Source: Sceloporus undulatus
Lineage: Eukaryota; Chordata; Lepidosauria; Squamata; Phrynosomatidae
Direction of reading: 5' to 3'
Length of the DNA stretch: 64,000 nt
Assembly: GCF_019175285.1 (NCBI RefSeq)
Contig: NC_056524.1
Span: 149,237,832 to 149,301,831, forward strand
Positions within the stretch are counted from its first letter, which is position 1; each line of letters begins with the position of its first letter. Position numbers and translations under genes: made by a program. A model generated the notes under the pieces. That model was given only the letters and a program-made list of their open reading frames with translations, was not told the origin of the DNA and ran no database searches. Shown here one piece after another: positions 42,001 to 54,350 of this stretch.

Positions 42001-45000
42001 GACCTTATGAAGGGTTAGTGGCTGCAGGACCTGGCACAAAGTCAACCCCTTTAGTTAAGTATGGGACCCAGGTCAGGTAAGAAAACTGTAGAGTTGGCCC
42101 TGTGAAGAAGAGACCATTGAACAGTTTTTGGGGTGTGTTTTTCAGGTTTATATGGCATGTTTATGAAGAGTTTATTTCCTGATGTTTGCCAGCATCTGTT
42201 GGCTGGCATTCAGAGAAATCCCATTGTGAAGCCAGGGCGCAAAGATTACAGCTAGTAGTGAGCAGCTGTGCTTGATGAAAACTTACCTTGGGTCTGCAAT
42301 TTGCTTGCCACCAGGCTCTTGGGGACAAGGAAGTTGTTTGTCACCCTTGTTTTCTAGGGTAAACTGGCTTATCTCCTGCAGCATATCATCTCAGTAATAG
42401 AGAGAGGGCAGGTTGGACTTTATTGAAGCTTATCCTTGTGTACTGGCTTTCCGGTCATTCTCCCTGGAGAGACTTTCCTTGTGGCCGGAATTCAATGTGC
42501 TTTTATAGGAAAAGCAGTCTTATTCTATCATTAGAGGCCTCTGGCTTCCTGCTGTCCCTGAGGATTTTCTCTTTCTCTGGTCTCTTTTCCTTAGCAGCTG
42601 CACTTGAGTGGGTTGTCATTGCAACCAACTACCTGAAAAGCCCTGCTGCAGACATTCTCTGCCTTTAAAAGAAACCGGAGCACCTCTGGGTGATTTGTGC
42701 TGCTCTCGGCACTCACCATATCGGTGGATCGAGAGAGGAGGCTTTGGAAACGTCCCATTGTAGGTGGTGCCACATTTTCTTCCCCCCTACACTTTGGAAC
42801 GTTTTGTTGAATAAACCATTTTAATCTTAACTGATCAGTATATGGTTTTTACTGTTAGTTATTTATTGTATTTGTACTTTATTGTGTCGTTTTTTCACTT
42901 GGTTACCTGCTCTGGGAACTTTGGGTTCAAAGGTGGAACATAAATTTGTAAAAAAACAAAAAACAAGTGACCGGATGAAGAGACAGTTTTGTAAAGAGAT
43001 AGCTTGGGTCCAGATCATTGCATCTCTCTCTGTGAGCTTGCTAGTTCTAGGATCGCAGGGGAAGGCTTTCTCCAGTCCTAATGCCCTCCCAGGCATGCTT
43101 GGTAAAGATGATGAGAGAGAGCCTTCTCTGTGGTCTGCTTCCAAGCTGTGGAACTCCCTTCCCTGGGAGGTTGGTTGGACCTCTCTATCATGTCTTTCTG
43201 ACCGCAGCGGTAAAGACCTTTTTATTTAAGGAAGCATTTGGTTTTTTAATGTGATGTTGGCAGATAGAGCTATTTTTATAGGGGGTGTGTAGTGCTTTTA
43301 TTCTATTCTATTTTAAGCGTCTTTAATATATGCGTTTAACTTGTGTTTTTAATTTTAGTTTAATTGTATGTTACTTTTTAAATTGTATTGGCTTTTTAAA
43401 ACCATTGAAGGCTGCCTTGGATCCCATGCTGGGAGAAAGGTTGGATATAAATTAACTAATAAATGGGATTCTGTGTTCAATGTGATATATCTGGGGAAGT
43501 GATATTCCTCTCTCGTGGGAGGGAGAATGAATGTGAGGGGTGGGGCGTGTGGTGTGTGTAAAGAGAGAGAAAAATACTAGAGAATGAGAGGAGAGAGACC
43601 ATAGGACACTTTCAAATGGAGGGCGCGTCATTAACAATGTGGTAATAGCTACGTCTCAACGGGGAAGATCACACACCCCATCGCGCTTCTCTCATTTGTG
43701 TCCTATGCGTACACCGTAATGGATGCATCATTGGGTAATAACTTTTCCGTTATTAACCAATGACGCATCCATTACAGTTTACACATGTGACCTGAATGGG
43801 AGAAGCGTGCGGGGGTTTGGAACTCTTCCCATGATGTGCCTATTATCAATTTAATCACGTTTTAATGATGGTTGCCTCCTGTGTGAAAGTGTCTATAAGC
43901 ATTGGCGCTTGGGGTAACCTAGAGATCTAATGTTGGGTAGAACAATTGTCTGGTTGTAGGAGTGCTTTTGCCTCCATTACGTGTTCTACATGATGTTCTT
44001 ACTTATGTTCAACTTTGTAAATAAAACTCTATTACACACAAAAAAGGTCTTCCTTATTCTTCCATCCCAAACAAATCCAACTCAGGTAGCACAGCACTAA
44101 ATTAGCCGTGCTCAGGGACAAAAGCAACAACTATAATTAAAACAGCAGTGACGATATTGTATTTAACTATCCAGTGTTGGATGAAACTCGTAGGAATTAC
44201 AGTTGGTTTCTCTTCTGCACCATCGGCATCCAGGAGTGGAGCATCTGCGGATGGCACCGTCCTGTTCTCCCAATGGTGGGCATGCCACCGGTCACACCAA
44301 TATGGTCACACACATGTCGCGCCACCTTTGCAAGCAACAAGACTTGAAGTCTTGCAAATTTTGCTATTTAGGGGAGTGGGGTTGGTTGGGGTCTGGAACA
44401 GAACCACTGCAGATTGAAGAGCCGACTGTACTTAGGATTTATAAGCAGCTCACACTAAATGCAGAGAACAGTCGGTTCCTTTTCTGTGTCAAGTACAGTC
44501 TTTAGGATTGCTAATGCTAACTCTGGTGTCATCTACCATCTGTGTCTTCCACCAAATCAGCTTCTGTAATTACTTTATTAAATTGTTGAGATTTAGTTTT
44601 TAAAAAGTCCTGTTTCTGAGGACAAGGTTTTTGTCAACATGTCCAAAGGCTTATTCAATACATGTAGGTATAATTTCCAATAAGTGTTGCAGCTCCATCT
44701 TATGAATATTTATTGTATTTGTAGTTTACAGGTTTAAGCTTCACTGCTAAAGAGTGCTTCACAAAAACAATCTCATGATTTTCGGATGGAGCCATGCCAG
44801 TAAAATGATGTCAAGCTGCATTATTTTTACAGTGTAGATGCACCCCAAGACAAAATAAATGAGTCTGAGAGAATACCCCTTTAGGGCTGAAGGGTGGTGG
44901 GGTATAAATACCGGTAGTAGATAAATAAAAAAGTTAAATGGTTTTGGGAGGGATGTTATGGGTGGAGGGGCAGACTGATCTTCATCCTTAATGTCCGAAG

Positions 45001-46553
45001 GGGGGGAAGTTTTGCTCCTACCTTTAGGTAGGATACCATTAGAATCCCAATGGCTTACCTTTAATGTTTCCCATGTATCTACCTTTTTTCCTGTGTAGGA
45101 GAAGTAACACACAGTTAACACTGCAATTGGAAATACTGTGCCAGTGAGGGCAAAATTTCCCTTCCCTCCCAATTGTTTTTCTATCTAAGCTTGACAGATG
45201 TGCATTGTTAGCTATCTTGAAGGTCTCCCAGATCAAAGGAGTTATAGGATTTTTAACAGCTTTTAATTGTCATGCTTAAATGTTTATGCTCTGCGTTGTC
45301 ATTTAAAATAAATGCTGAAGGCAGCTTGCTAGAAATAATTAAAACAAGAAGTACGCATCTGAGGAATTGCAATATGCAAAATAGAAGAAGAACATATAAA
45401 AAACATCAAACATGGGGGAAGTTAAAAGTATTTGCAGGTTGGCAGAGAGCCAATGGGAAGAGCAATGCAGGCTCTCCATGAAGTTTTATTTGTTTCAGCA
45501 TGACTGGAGAGAAGACTGTGCCCCATGTGCCAGCAAACACAAACTCACACCTTGTCAAATCAGAGGTAGTACTTCCTTGGCCTCTTGGTGGATTTAATGA
45601 GTAAGCATGCTCACATGGAAGGAGACAAATATTTTGACTACTGTACTGGTACTGTAGTCCATGAAGTTGCTGCAGAACAGGCATGTTATATGCTTCCTGT
45701 TCTATGTTCTGGTCCAAACTCTTGCTGTTTTATGCCGGATGGATCAGTTTGAAATCCCTAATACATTCCAAAACAGTCTCACATAGAATGCCGTAATTCC
45801 ACCTCAAATTTAACCAAGGCAGATGTCAATGCAGCCAGATCTACCTGCTCTTGGACAGATGCAGTTGGAGCACTAGCCTATCTCACACAAAACCTGGCCA
45901 CAAAACCAACTATTCTAGGCATTTCAGGACTAGTGTTAGATCAAGAGTATTCCTAAATGCAAACTGGAGTCCTGAAACAAGAGTGTTATCCCTTCCAGTC
46001 TCTGTATTAGGAATTGACAGAAACCTTTTACAGGTTTTCTAAGGCCTTATTCTAAAAAAAACTGTTGTTAGGTGTTAAAAAAATATTCCCTGCATGGGAG
46101 TTGAGTCCCTATATGAGAATTTTGTTTGAAAAACGTCCCTTCCAGATTTACTCAAGAACAAGAATAAGAGTTTATTTTACTAATTACATGATTTTAAAAA
46201 CTAATAAATGATTTTAAAAAATGTTTCCCAGCTTTCAGGGCCTAGTCTAGACTCTCTCTCTCAGTTCTTAGGGCATGGAGAAAGAATCTCAGAGTTAAAA
46301 AGCACTGCCTTGAAAAGTGGTGTGTTATATATTTTTTCCTAATTACTTAGACTTTTTTTAAAAAATTGAATGTTTTGTATTTTCTGCACTTGTGGTTGAT
46401 GTTTACTGTATAATGCTTAATGACATCACTAGGGGCTGCCACTTGTTGTACATCAACTTTGTTGATATACACGGGATTTCTCCAGCCGTTTGAAATGTTA
46501 GGGCCTGGGATGTCTTTATCTGGCAACCCTAAGTGAAAAAGAAATACCCACTA

Positions 46554-46812
46554 CAGTGGTACCCGGGGATACGAAATACCCAGGTTACGAAATTTCCGGG
46601 ATACGAAAAAATCCATTGGAAATAATTGTTCCGGGTTTACGAATGTTTTTTCGGGTTACGAAGAAAATTTTGGTGCTTTTCGGCGCTTTTTCGCACGAAA
46701 CGCGGCTTTTCCCCATTAGCGCCTATGGCAATTCGGCTTACGAAGGCTTTTGGGTTACGAAAGCGGCGCCGCGGAACGAATTAATTTCGTAACCGAGGGA
46801 GCAGTGGAGGTG
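46554..46812. mobile_element. Tigger-like MITE present only in copy two
   Basis: The left end CAGTGGTACCCGGGGATACG is answered at the right by ACGAAAT-type sequence ending CCGAGGGAGCAGTG. Copy one has CCCACTATAAAGG at the matching place (25979-25991) and copy two has CCCACTA, the insert, then TATAAGG, so a TA was duplicated. GGTTACGAA is repeated inside. Confidence 0.8.
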
Positions 46813-49789
46813 TATAAGGCATAAATAGCTTCTATTATTTTTTATTAAAAAGCTACAGCATTTCAGATCACTGAGCCATTTTCCGTACACAGCGGGACCT
46901 TGGTATCTGTGGGGGGATCCATTTTGCCCCCCCCCTCACGCGGGATACCAAAATCTGTGGGTGCTCAAGTTTCATTGTCCCCAATGGCCGCATGTGCATG
47001 CACCGCACCACCATTAGGGAGTAACAGGACTTCAGATGAAGTCTCATTATTCCTAATGGTAGCATGGCTGCATGCATGCATTGCCCCTGGGAACAATGGG
47101 GGCTGTCGCTAATGGCAGCGGGGCCATGTGCATGCACCGCCATTGGGGACAATGTGGGCTTGCCATCTGCGGCTGCTCAAATCTGCAGATGGCAAGTCTG
47201 TGGATACTGAGGTTGGTCCCACTGTAATAAGCCATATGGACAAAGCTAATTGTTAGTCCCAACTAGAGTTCGCATCGACTTCACATCAGAGTCATCTCAT
47301 TTACTAATGTGAATTTACATCAATATTGACATATCAAGTTTCCATTCATGTAGTTGGTCTACTCTAGGTGGGACTAACAATTGGTTTTAGGCCATGGAGC
47401 ATCTCCATCCCCCCCTTTCCAGTTATAACAGTGGGATGTGATTCACTTTGATTTAACGTAAGGTATGGCCATATAATTTCAATACATGCAAAAATTCTTC
47501 AAGTTTATAAGGCGAAATAACACCACAGTTGCTTTCAAGTTGGTATATCTGTAAGTACTGTACTTCTCAAGATGGAATAACACTACTCCTCTCATGCCCA
47601 TTTTTATATCACTTTTTGTGATAATATATTTTTTGCCCAAGGCTGTACTTGAATAAAGCAGGATAACACCATTTGCTTTGCCTTTTGATAGCTATTCCCT
47701 TGTCAGTACATTCAACACACTGTTCTCCCTCCAGCACTATAAAAAAGAGACAAGGCACAGCAATTATCAAATTGTTGTTGTTGTGTGTTATTAGCAGAGG
47801 TGTAATTACAGGCTGCCTGTGTTAATATTGTGTCTTCCTTTCAGTTTATATGTTTTCCAGACAATCTATCCACAAAAGAGAGGGGGGGAACAAAGATAGA
47901 TGATTAATTGTAGAGTAGAAGTCTAGTTGGTAAATCCTTCTCTATATACTGGACTTGAGGATCCTGTTTTTGTCCATCCAAAATAGATGTCTGAACACTG
48001 AAAGAAAAACATTAATATGATTTGAAGAAGAAAACGATGAAATAGAGATCACAACTTTAGTACAAATAGAAAAACTACCAATCCAATAATTCCCTTATAA
48101 TTCCCCTCTAGTAGACAATGGCTGGCAGATGGTGCCATGGTGGTGCCGTTTGCGCGTGTGGCCATGACGATAGCATGTGCCAGCCCAGAACCAGGCCACC
48201 GCTACAGTTTTGAACTGTGGCTAAAGGAGTGGTTTTGGTCCACTCCTTTTTGGCCAGTTCTTTTTCCTGGAGCCGTGTTGGGGCAGCTTCCAGCCTCTTC
48301 GGGCATGCCTCATCTAATGCCAAGCCCTCAATGTGGCCCACAGGCAGCCCTTTTGGCCTGTCTATTTCAGGCCAATGTGTAGGAAAGTATAGTAGAGGGA
48401 CACTTGGTTGCCTGGTTTCCAAACCAACAAATGCAGTGTCTGGTAAGCACATGGCAAGGCTTGCCATATCAGCCAATCGTGTGGAAGCCAAAATGGTCCT
48501 GAGGTGAGGCAACCTGCATCTGCCCAAACTGCAGCCCCCTCAAACCACCTAGCAGCCCCAGGACTTCTTCCCTCCCAATTTAACTGTATTCAATATCCCC
48601 TTTTGCTTTTATACATACCACAGGAAGGGCCAGTGTGACACCCCTTCTCTTAATGCATCAAAACAGATTTGACAGTCCTCTTGGGAGACATACCTGCCAG
48701 AATTTGTAAGTTTACAAATGAACTGATGCCCCTTCCATGACAGCACAGTACTGTGAAAAAATACCACATGTTCATGGTATGGTGAAACAGATATAGATAG
48801 CCCCTTCCATTCTTTTTGTCTTGCTTTCTGACTCACTCTCAACACTTGCAAATTACAGATAAGTTCCATTAATTATATGAAGGGCCACTCTTCCTTCAGT
48901 TCTTCTTGCCTATGATGCTTGCTTGGGACCACTCATGTACGCATGGTCCTAAGGCTTGCCTATGGAAGGAGTGAGTGCCTCCTTGATTAATAGCACTTGT
49001 CTGTGTAATTTGCAAATGTTGAAAGAATGGGCTTTTCATCAGTTCTTCCTACGCAAGCTCGCGTTGGACTGCTCGCACATGTGCTGCTTGCAAAGTGACA
49101 CTGTGGGGGGGGGGGAAGGTGCAAAATAAAAATAAATCCCTCTTTGACCCTTGTTCTCTTCCTCTGGCTCCAGCTTTTCTAATTTGCAGGGAAGTGGGGG
49201 GAAGGTTTCAGGTGAAACTGAATGAAGGGGGACTAGCAACCCCCCATGTGCAGGACACCAAAGGGGAAGGAGAAGCATGTGCCCAGCCCCAAAGCCCATC
49301 ACTTGTGGTTTACCCCACTCTTTTCAGACACATTCGCTGCCCACTTATCCTACATTACTTGTTTGTCTAACAACTACATTTCAACTAATCCAGACTAATG
49401 GTGTATTATTGTTTGTAGTTTGATACAGTAGTTGTGTTTTAATGGGAAAATTGCTAATTATAGTATATTATTTTAATCTTATGACTTTAGATTGTACGCC
49501 ATTGGCAGGTTTTATGTTATTTAATAACTTTGTAAGTGTCGTGTAAAACCTAGGGGCACTATATAAATAAAATACATAAAATATATAATTCTCTTCAGGA
49601 GAAATGTCAAAGTGTCCTCCGTTTTGATATGACTAGGAAAGTATTTGAGTTTTTAGGTTTCGTGTGGGCATGTGCTATGTTTTTCTTGAATGTCCTACCT
49701 TTAATGGTGCCTTGTCCTCTTTGTGGTGGGATGTCTGGCCACCCTCTTGCTTTAGGGTCATTCTGGGAATTGTTGTTCAGTGTAGTTCA

Positions 49790-50545
49790 GTAATTCTATG
49801 ATTCTACATAGAATCATATAGAGATATAGAATGAATATATATATATATTTATATATATATACTTATATTATATAGTCATAGATCATAGAGTATATATAGA
49901 GTATATATAATGCATATACATATACACATACATATAGTCATGACTCATATAGAATTATATATATATATATGTCATAGAATCATAGAAAATATAGAATATA
50001 CACCACACACACATATATAGTCATAGATCAGAGTTATATAGAGAGAATCATTAGAAAATAGAGTGTGTATATACCACACCATAAATATAGTCCTAGACTC
50101 ATATAGAATATATATGTATATAGTCATAGAATCATAGAAATATAGAATATTATATATATATATTACTAGTCATGGAATTTATATATATATGTATATATAT
50201 ATATATATATTATATTAGAAATATAGCATATACATATATATTCTAGTCACCAGAATCATATATATAATATGGAATCATATAGAAAATAGAGTATGTTGTG
50301 TGTATATATATATTATTACACAAATACATACATATGTCATACCTCATTGAATATATATATATATATAGTATTTCAGAATCATAGTGTTATTATATATAAT
50401 AGAAAATATGAATATATATTATATATAAGTCATAGATCATAGTGTGGTGTGTGTATAAATATATTATATGATATTAGGAGAGAGAGAGAGAGAGAGAGAG
50501 CGAGGATTGTTTCATATAGAAAATATAGAGTATATGTATATATTC
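49790..50545. repeat. Second copy of the compound AT microsatellite
   Basis: Same words and order as 29155-29874 with many small differences, plus (GA)n at about 50480-50500. It passes straight into the ZSWIM8 promoter region and so shows what lies right of the gap in copy one. Confidence 0.85.
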
Positions 50546-50639
50546 TCTATATCCGGGGTCGTTTCCTTAATGAGTGTGACTCTACATTTTTCCTAGCTCT
50601 AGGGGTCACCACAATAGCTGGCCCTCCACCTGCCGCTCT

Positions 50640-50914
50640 GCCCTGCGCCTCTATGGTCCGCTTGGGCGGAAGCCGGAAGCTGCGCCACCGGAAGCGAGCT
50701 TCAGCTGGCCAAGGGGAGGAGGAGGAGGGAGAAGGGGAGAGCGAAGGCTTCTTCTTAGCGAGGGAAGAAGGGAGGGGTGGGCGAGAGGGGGGCCATCTTA
50801 GTGTCCTCTCGGCGTCGTCGGTTTGGGAAGGCCAGGCCCCCTCCGCCGCCTCAGGGGCCTGTGATACAGGGATAGAGGTGGCGCCTGGGCCCGGAGAGGA
50901 GCCCTAGAGCTCAG
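50640..50914 (+). promoter_or_regulatory. ZSWIM8: CpG-rich promoter of ZSWIM8
   Basis: GC content and CpG density jump here after AT-rich DNA. Two clear ETS/GABP-type sites, CCGGAAG at about 50673-50679 and ACCGGAAGCG at about 50687-50696, are preceded by a GCGGAAG. A YY1-type site GCCATCTT lies at about 50792-50799. No TATA box is evident. This is the usual make-up of a broadly expressed gene. The transcription start is not defined; a site between the ETS cluster and the YY1 motif is likely by analogy. A 10-base gap follows at 50915-50924. Confidence 0.75.
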
Positions 50915-50924
50915 NNNNNNNNNN
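50915..50924. other. Assembly gap, 10 N
   Basis: Ten N inside the GC-rich 5' region of ZSWIM8. True missing length is unknown. Confidence 0.98.
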
Positions 50925-51759
50925 CCTCCCTCCCGGTCTCTATTGGAGCAACAGCTTCTCCTCCTTCCCTCGCTTGGTGCAAAGTTCTCTTCCCCGGCTC
51001 TGAGGCAGCTGGAGGCTCCCTGCTTCAGGGAATGCCCTTGGGGCCAGCGCCTTCCTCCTGGGCTCCCCTTCTCAGCAGCAGCAGCAGCAGAGCTTAAGGA
51101 AGAGAGAGAGGGAGGATGGCCGCCCCCTTGTTTCCCTGGGCCCTGCCTTCACCTGGCCCTTGCTAATGGCGCCTGGGAGGAGGCCCACCGTCCTCTCCTT
51201 GCTGCTGCCCTGCCTTTGGAGAAGAAGAAGAGGAGGAGGAGGAGGAGGAGGAGCACTGCTTCCACTTCTGTGCCTGGCTCCCCTGTCAGCCACACCAGGA
51301 GCCATCCTTGATTTCTCCCTTGAAGGAAACTTTGGTCCCGTTCAAGTTTGACAAGCTGTGTGTACATTCTCCTGAACCCTGGCTCCAGTTTCCAGATTGC
51401 TTCCTTGTTGTCGTTCCAGGCGGCTGGATCCGAAGCAGCATCCACACAGTTTGGTCCCCTGTCAGCCAAACCAGGAGCCATCCAGGGGATGGGCTTTCTC
51501 CCTTGAGAAGGGAAGCTTTGGTCCTGACCAGGTTTAAAGAGCCCTGTGTACTTTCTCTTACATCCTTGTTGCAATTCACAGATCATTGCCTTCTGTTGTT
51601 GTTGTTGTTAATGCTCCATCGTTGTATCAAGGATTAAAAGAGCAGTTGGGTCTTCTGAAGCGTTGGCACACTTTGGTCCTGGAGCCCTGCCTTTGCGTGT
51701 CTCTCGGAGAGAAGGAGGAGCCCCCCTTTTCCCCCTCTCCCCCGGTGTTTCTGGATGTG
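50925..51759 (+). promoter_or_regulatory. ZSWIM8: 5' untranslated region of ZSWIM8 with CAG and GGA repeats and a diverged tandem duplication
   Basis: The stretch holds (CAG)6 near 51074-51091, a GAA/GGA run near 51221-51253 and two diverged tandem units, about 51277-51420 and 51453-51615. Both units open with CCCCTGTCAGCCA and share ACCAGGAGCCATCC, TTTGGTCC and a T-rich end. Several upstream ATGs occur. A frame open from 51586 runs in phase into the main start, but its sequence does not resemble known ZSWIM8 N-termini, so it is treated as leader. Whether an intron lies in the leader cannot be told. Confidence 0.6.
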
Positions 51760-51937
51760 ATGGAACTCATGTTTGCGGAGTGGGAGGACGGGGAACGGTT
51801 CTCCTTCGAAGACTCTGACCGCTTTGAGGAAGACTCTCTTTGTTCCTTCATTTCCGAGGCGGAGAGCCTTTGCCAGAACTGGAGAGGATGGCGGAAGCAG
51901 TCGGCCGGGCCCAACTCCCCCACCGTCAAGATGAAAG
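51760..51937 (+). CDS. ZSWIM8: ZSWIM8, first coding exon
   Basis: The ATG at 51760 has G at -3 and +4. The exon encodes MELMFAEWEDGERFSFEDSD, RFEEDSLCSFISEAESLCQN and WRGWRKQSAGPNSPTVKMK, ending in phase 1 at AAAG/GTGAGC. This is the invariant N-terminus of ZSWIM8, the substrate receptor of a cullin-RING ubiquitin ligase that removes Argonaute in target-directed microRNA decay and, as EBAX-1 in worms, acts in protein quality control. In the human protein a glycine-rich linker follows NSPT; here NSPTVKMK joins directly to the next exon, so the linker is absent or reduced. Confidence 0.95.
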
Positions 51938-51992
51938 GTGAGCCTCTGGCGAAGGTGCCCAAAAAGCACGCCTGGTCAATGGCAAGTTGCTA

Positions 51993-52094
51993 CTACCCTG
52001 TTTCACTGAAAATAAGACATACCCATAAAATAAGCCGTAGAAGGATTTCTAAGCCTTTGCGCAATATAAGCCATACCCCAAAAATGAGACATAG
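51993..52094. mobile_element. Half of a MITE of the GAAAATAAGACATACCC type
   Basis: CCCTGTTTCACTGAAAATAA, then AATAAGCC and AATGAGACATAG, is a dispersed repeat widespread in vertebrates. The GGCC palindromic MITE follows directly. Confidence 0.5.
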
Positions 52095-52328
52095 TGGCTT
52101 GTTACAGACTGCCCAAATAAATCTGCTTCGGGTCTCTTTGGAAGTATGCTATTTAAATGATGCCTGGGTCCTAAGAGTCCGGAGGTCACACCAAAGCCAC
52201 ACTCCTTTCCTAAGCACTGGAGTGCAGCTTTGGTGCAGCTTCTGGATTCTTAGGATGCACGCATCATTTAAACAGCATACCTCCAAAGAGACCCCAAGCA
52301 ACTTTGTTTTGGCAGTCTGTAACAGGCC
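52095..52328. mobile_element. Palindromic MITE, GGCC family
   Basis: GGCTTGTTACAGACTGCC and GGCAGTCTGTAACAGGCC are the ends, with the AAACAGCATACCTCCAAAGA arm. It is nearest to the 18048 member. It lies in ZSWIM8 intron 1 about 160 bases after exon 1. Confidence 0.85.
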
Positions 52329-52329
52329 T

Positions 52330-52520
52330 AGGAATCTCTAGGCTCTCTGGCGCAACTCTGCCAGATGCTGACCATAGAGTTGTGTTGGAGAACCTAGAAC
52401 ATCTAGAGAAAACGCTTCTCTAGGCATTTGTAGGTCCTCCAGCATGATTCTTTGATCAACCTCTGACAAATGTTGACCCTTGAGTTGCATTGGAGGACCT
52501 AGAAATTCATAGAGCGGTGT
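52330..52520. repeat. Internal piece of a Tigger-like MITE family (TCTAGGTCCTCCAG words)
   Basis: GGAATCTCTAGGCTCTCTGG, TTTGTAGGTCCTCCAGCATG and GCATTGGAGGACCTAGAAAT also occur in the element at 63055-63397. They form an imperfect inverted pair around ACCTCTGACAAATGTTGACC. Confidence 0.6.
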
Positions 52521-53814
52521 TCTCTTTGGTAAAAAGAACAGTGTTCTTTTATTTGCAGTTTTCCCACATTCACTGGGGTCCTTCAGCCTATAAACAAAAT
52601 AGACAGGGGGTGGAAAGGAACCTTTATGTAAAGGTTGTCTTTTCCACTCCTTATTTATTTTGTTTATAGGCTGCAAATTTGATCTGAATGTTGGTGTGGC
52701 CTAGTTTCCTTTACTGTGTAGTTGTATACTGTTGCTAAATCAAATGTATAGCAGGGATTATTGAATAGATATGTAAGCTGTTGCATAGATCAAATGCATG
52801 GCAGTGACTACTGAATGGGAATGTTCAGTCATGTTACAGTGCAACAAAACTGACCTTGTCACAGTATATGCTCAATCTCTACCCAAAAGAGATTATTCCA
52901 TTCTCTTGTGATGGTTATTCACTTACGGTCGAAACCTACTTTGTGGTTCTCAGCATGCTTGAATGTTGGGCCATGCTACACGGGGTGATGAAACTGCAAC
53001 TTTCAAGACCTTATATTACATTTCATCCCCCTCATCCCTAGACCTCCCCAAATAATAATAAAAAATTCCTTTTTGGCCAATAGATGCTTCAAACTGCCAC
53101 AAAAGCGTGGCTATTTTGTCCCTTTGCCCCCCCAAAACTGCCCAAACCTAAAATGCTTAGATTAAGGTATTATTTGGCTGAATCCTTGAACGAGGAGCGA
53201 AAGTGATTTTATTTCTGGTCATGCTGGGAGCAAAAGGTATGCCCTTGAAGGAGGAGATAACTTTCTTCCACCTTACAGTTGTCTACCCCTGTGCTTCACC
53301 TTACAGTGACAAAATGATTGTGTCCCTAGGTGAATTGTAAAGGAATACTGTAATAACGATGATGATTATATTTCTTTCCTGCTCGTTTCCCAGTATTGGG
53401 AACATTAAAAGAACAATACAATTAAAAACATAGAAAAGTGTTTAAAGCGCATGTTGATATTCAATATGTGTTGCACCCTTCCTGTAGGGAAGTTGAGGGA
53501 AGGGTAAATTAGTTTCCCCCCCCCCCCCCCAGTTTTTATCCTCACAACAAACCTTTGAGATGGGTTAAGTTATGAAAAAATTATATGCCCCAAGTGAGCA
53601 TTATGGCTGAGAGAGAATGTGGACCTTGCTCTCCCTGATACAGCTTTGACACTGCTACAACACACTAACCCATTCAGATTTTTTTTTTAAATGCAGTACT
53701 TAATAGGCACATGTTCTGAAATATGTAACTTCCTGTTAAATCTACTAGAAATTGACTGTAGACTGCAGCTTTGGAAAGGTAGGACTAGCATGGATCCAGC
53801 ATGGATGAGCATAG
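52521..53814. other. ZSWIM8 intron 1, first part
   Basis: No recognisable element besides short homopolymers (C at 53515-53530). Stretch 54351-55319 is also unremarkable. Confidence 0.55.
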
Positions 53815-54350
53815 AATCATAGAATCGTAGCGTTGGAAGAGACCACAAGGCCATCCAGTCCAACCCCCTGCCATGCAGGAAATCACAATCATAGCATCCC
53901 CGACAAATGGCCATCCAGCCTCTGCTTAAAGACCTCCAAAGGAGACTCCACTACATTCCAAGGGAGTGTGTTCCACTGTCGAACAGCCCTTACTGTCAGG
54001 ACGTTCTTCCTAATGTTGAGGTGGAATCTCTTTTCCTGCAGTTTGCATCCATTGCTTCGGGTCCTAGTCTCTGGAGCAGCAAAAAACAAGCTTGCTCCCT
54101 CCTCAATATGACATCCCTTCAAATATTAAAACAGGGCTATCATATCACCTCTTAATCTTCTCTTCTCCAGGCTAAACATCCCCAGCTCCCTAAGTCGTTC
54201 CTCCTAGGACATGGTTTCCAGACCTTTCACTATTTTAGTCGCCCTCCTTTGGACACACTCCAGTTTCTCAATGTCCTTTTTGAATTGTGGTGCCCAGAAC
54301 TGGACACAATATTCCACGTGGGGCCTGACCAAAGCACAGTATAGTGGCAC
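53815..54350 (-). mobile_element. CR1 LINE 3' region, antisense
   Basis: ATAGAATCATAGAATCGTAG, CCATCCAGTCCAACCCCCTG, GGCTAAACATCCCCAGCTCC and GGTGCCCAGAACTGGACACA are standard CR1 3' sequence, complement strand. About 530 bases, well preserved. Confidence 0.93.

Larger units (their letters stand above)
29900..50540. repeat. Copy two of the ~20-kb block, indel-rich
   Basis: It begins right after a 25-base gap at a point matching about 9983 and ends in the microsatellite before the ZSWIM8 promoter. It differs from copy one by very frequent small indels, densest from 29900 to about 45000 and sparse from about 46850 to 49750. Larger differences are a ~259-base Tigger-like insertion at 46554, a ~30-base insertion near 45610, a poly-T stretch at 37811-37957 and a 130-base deletion after 49761. 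Best explained as gap-fill or a second haplotype left in the assembly. Confidence 0.85.

Noticed and set aside
50449-50907. 152-codon frame before the ZSWIM8 start
   Set aside because: Spans (GA)n and CpG-rich promoter; composition alone explains it, no recognisable domain.
51586-51759. In-frame N-terminal extension of ZSWIM8
   Set aside because: Begins in a (GTT)n run, lies in the duplicated leader, and does not resemble ZSWIM8; the ATG at 51760 has good context and matches the known N-terminus.
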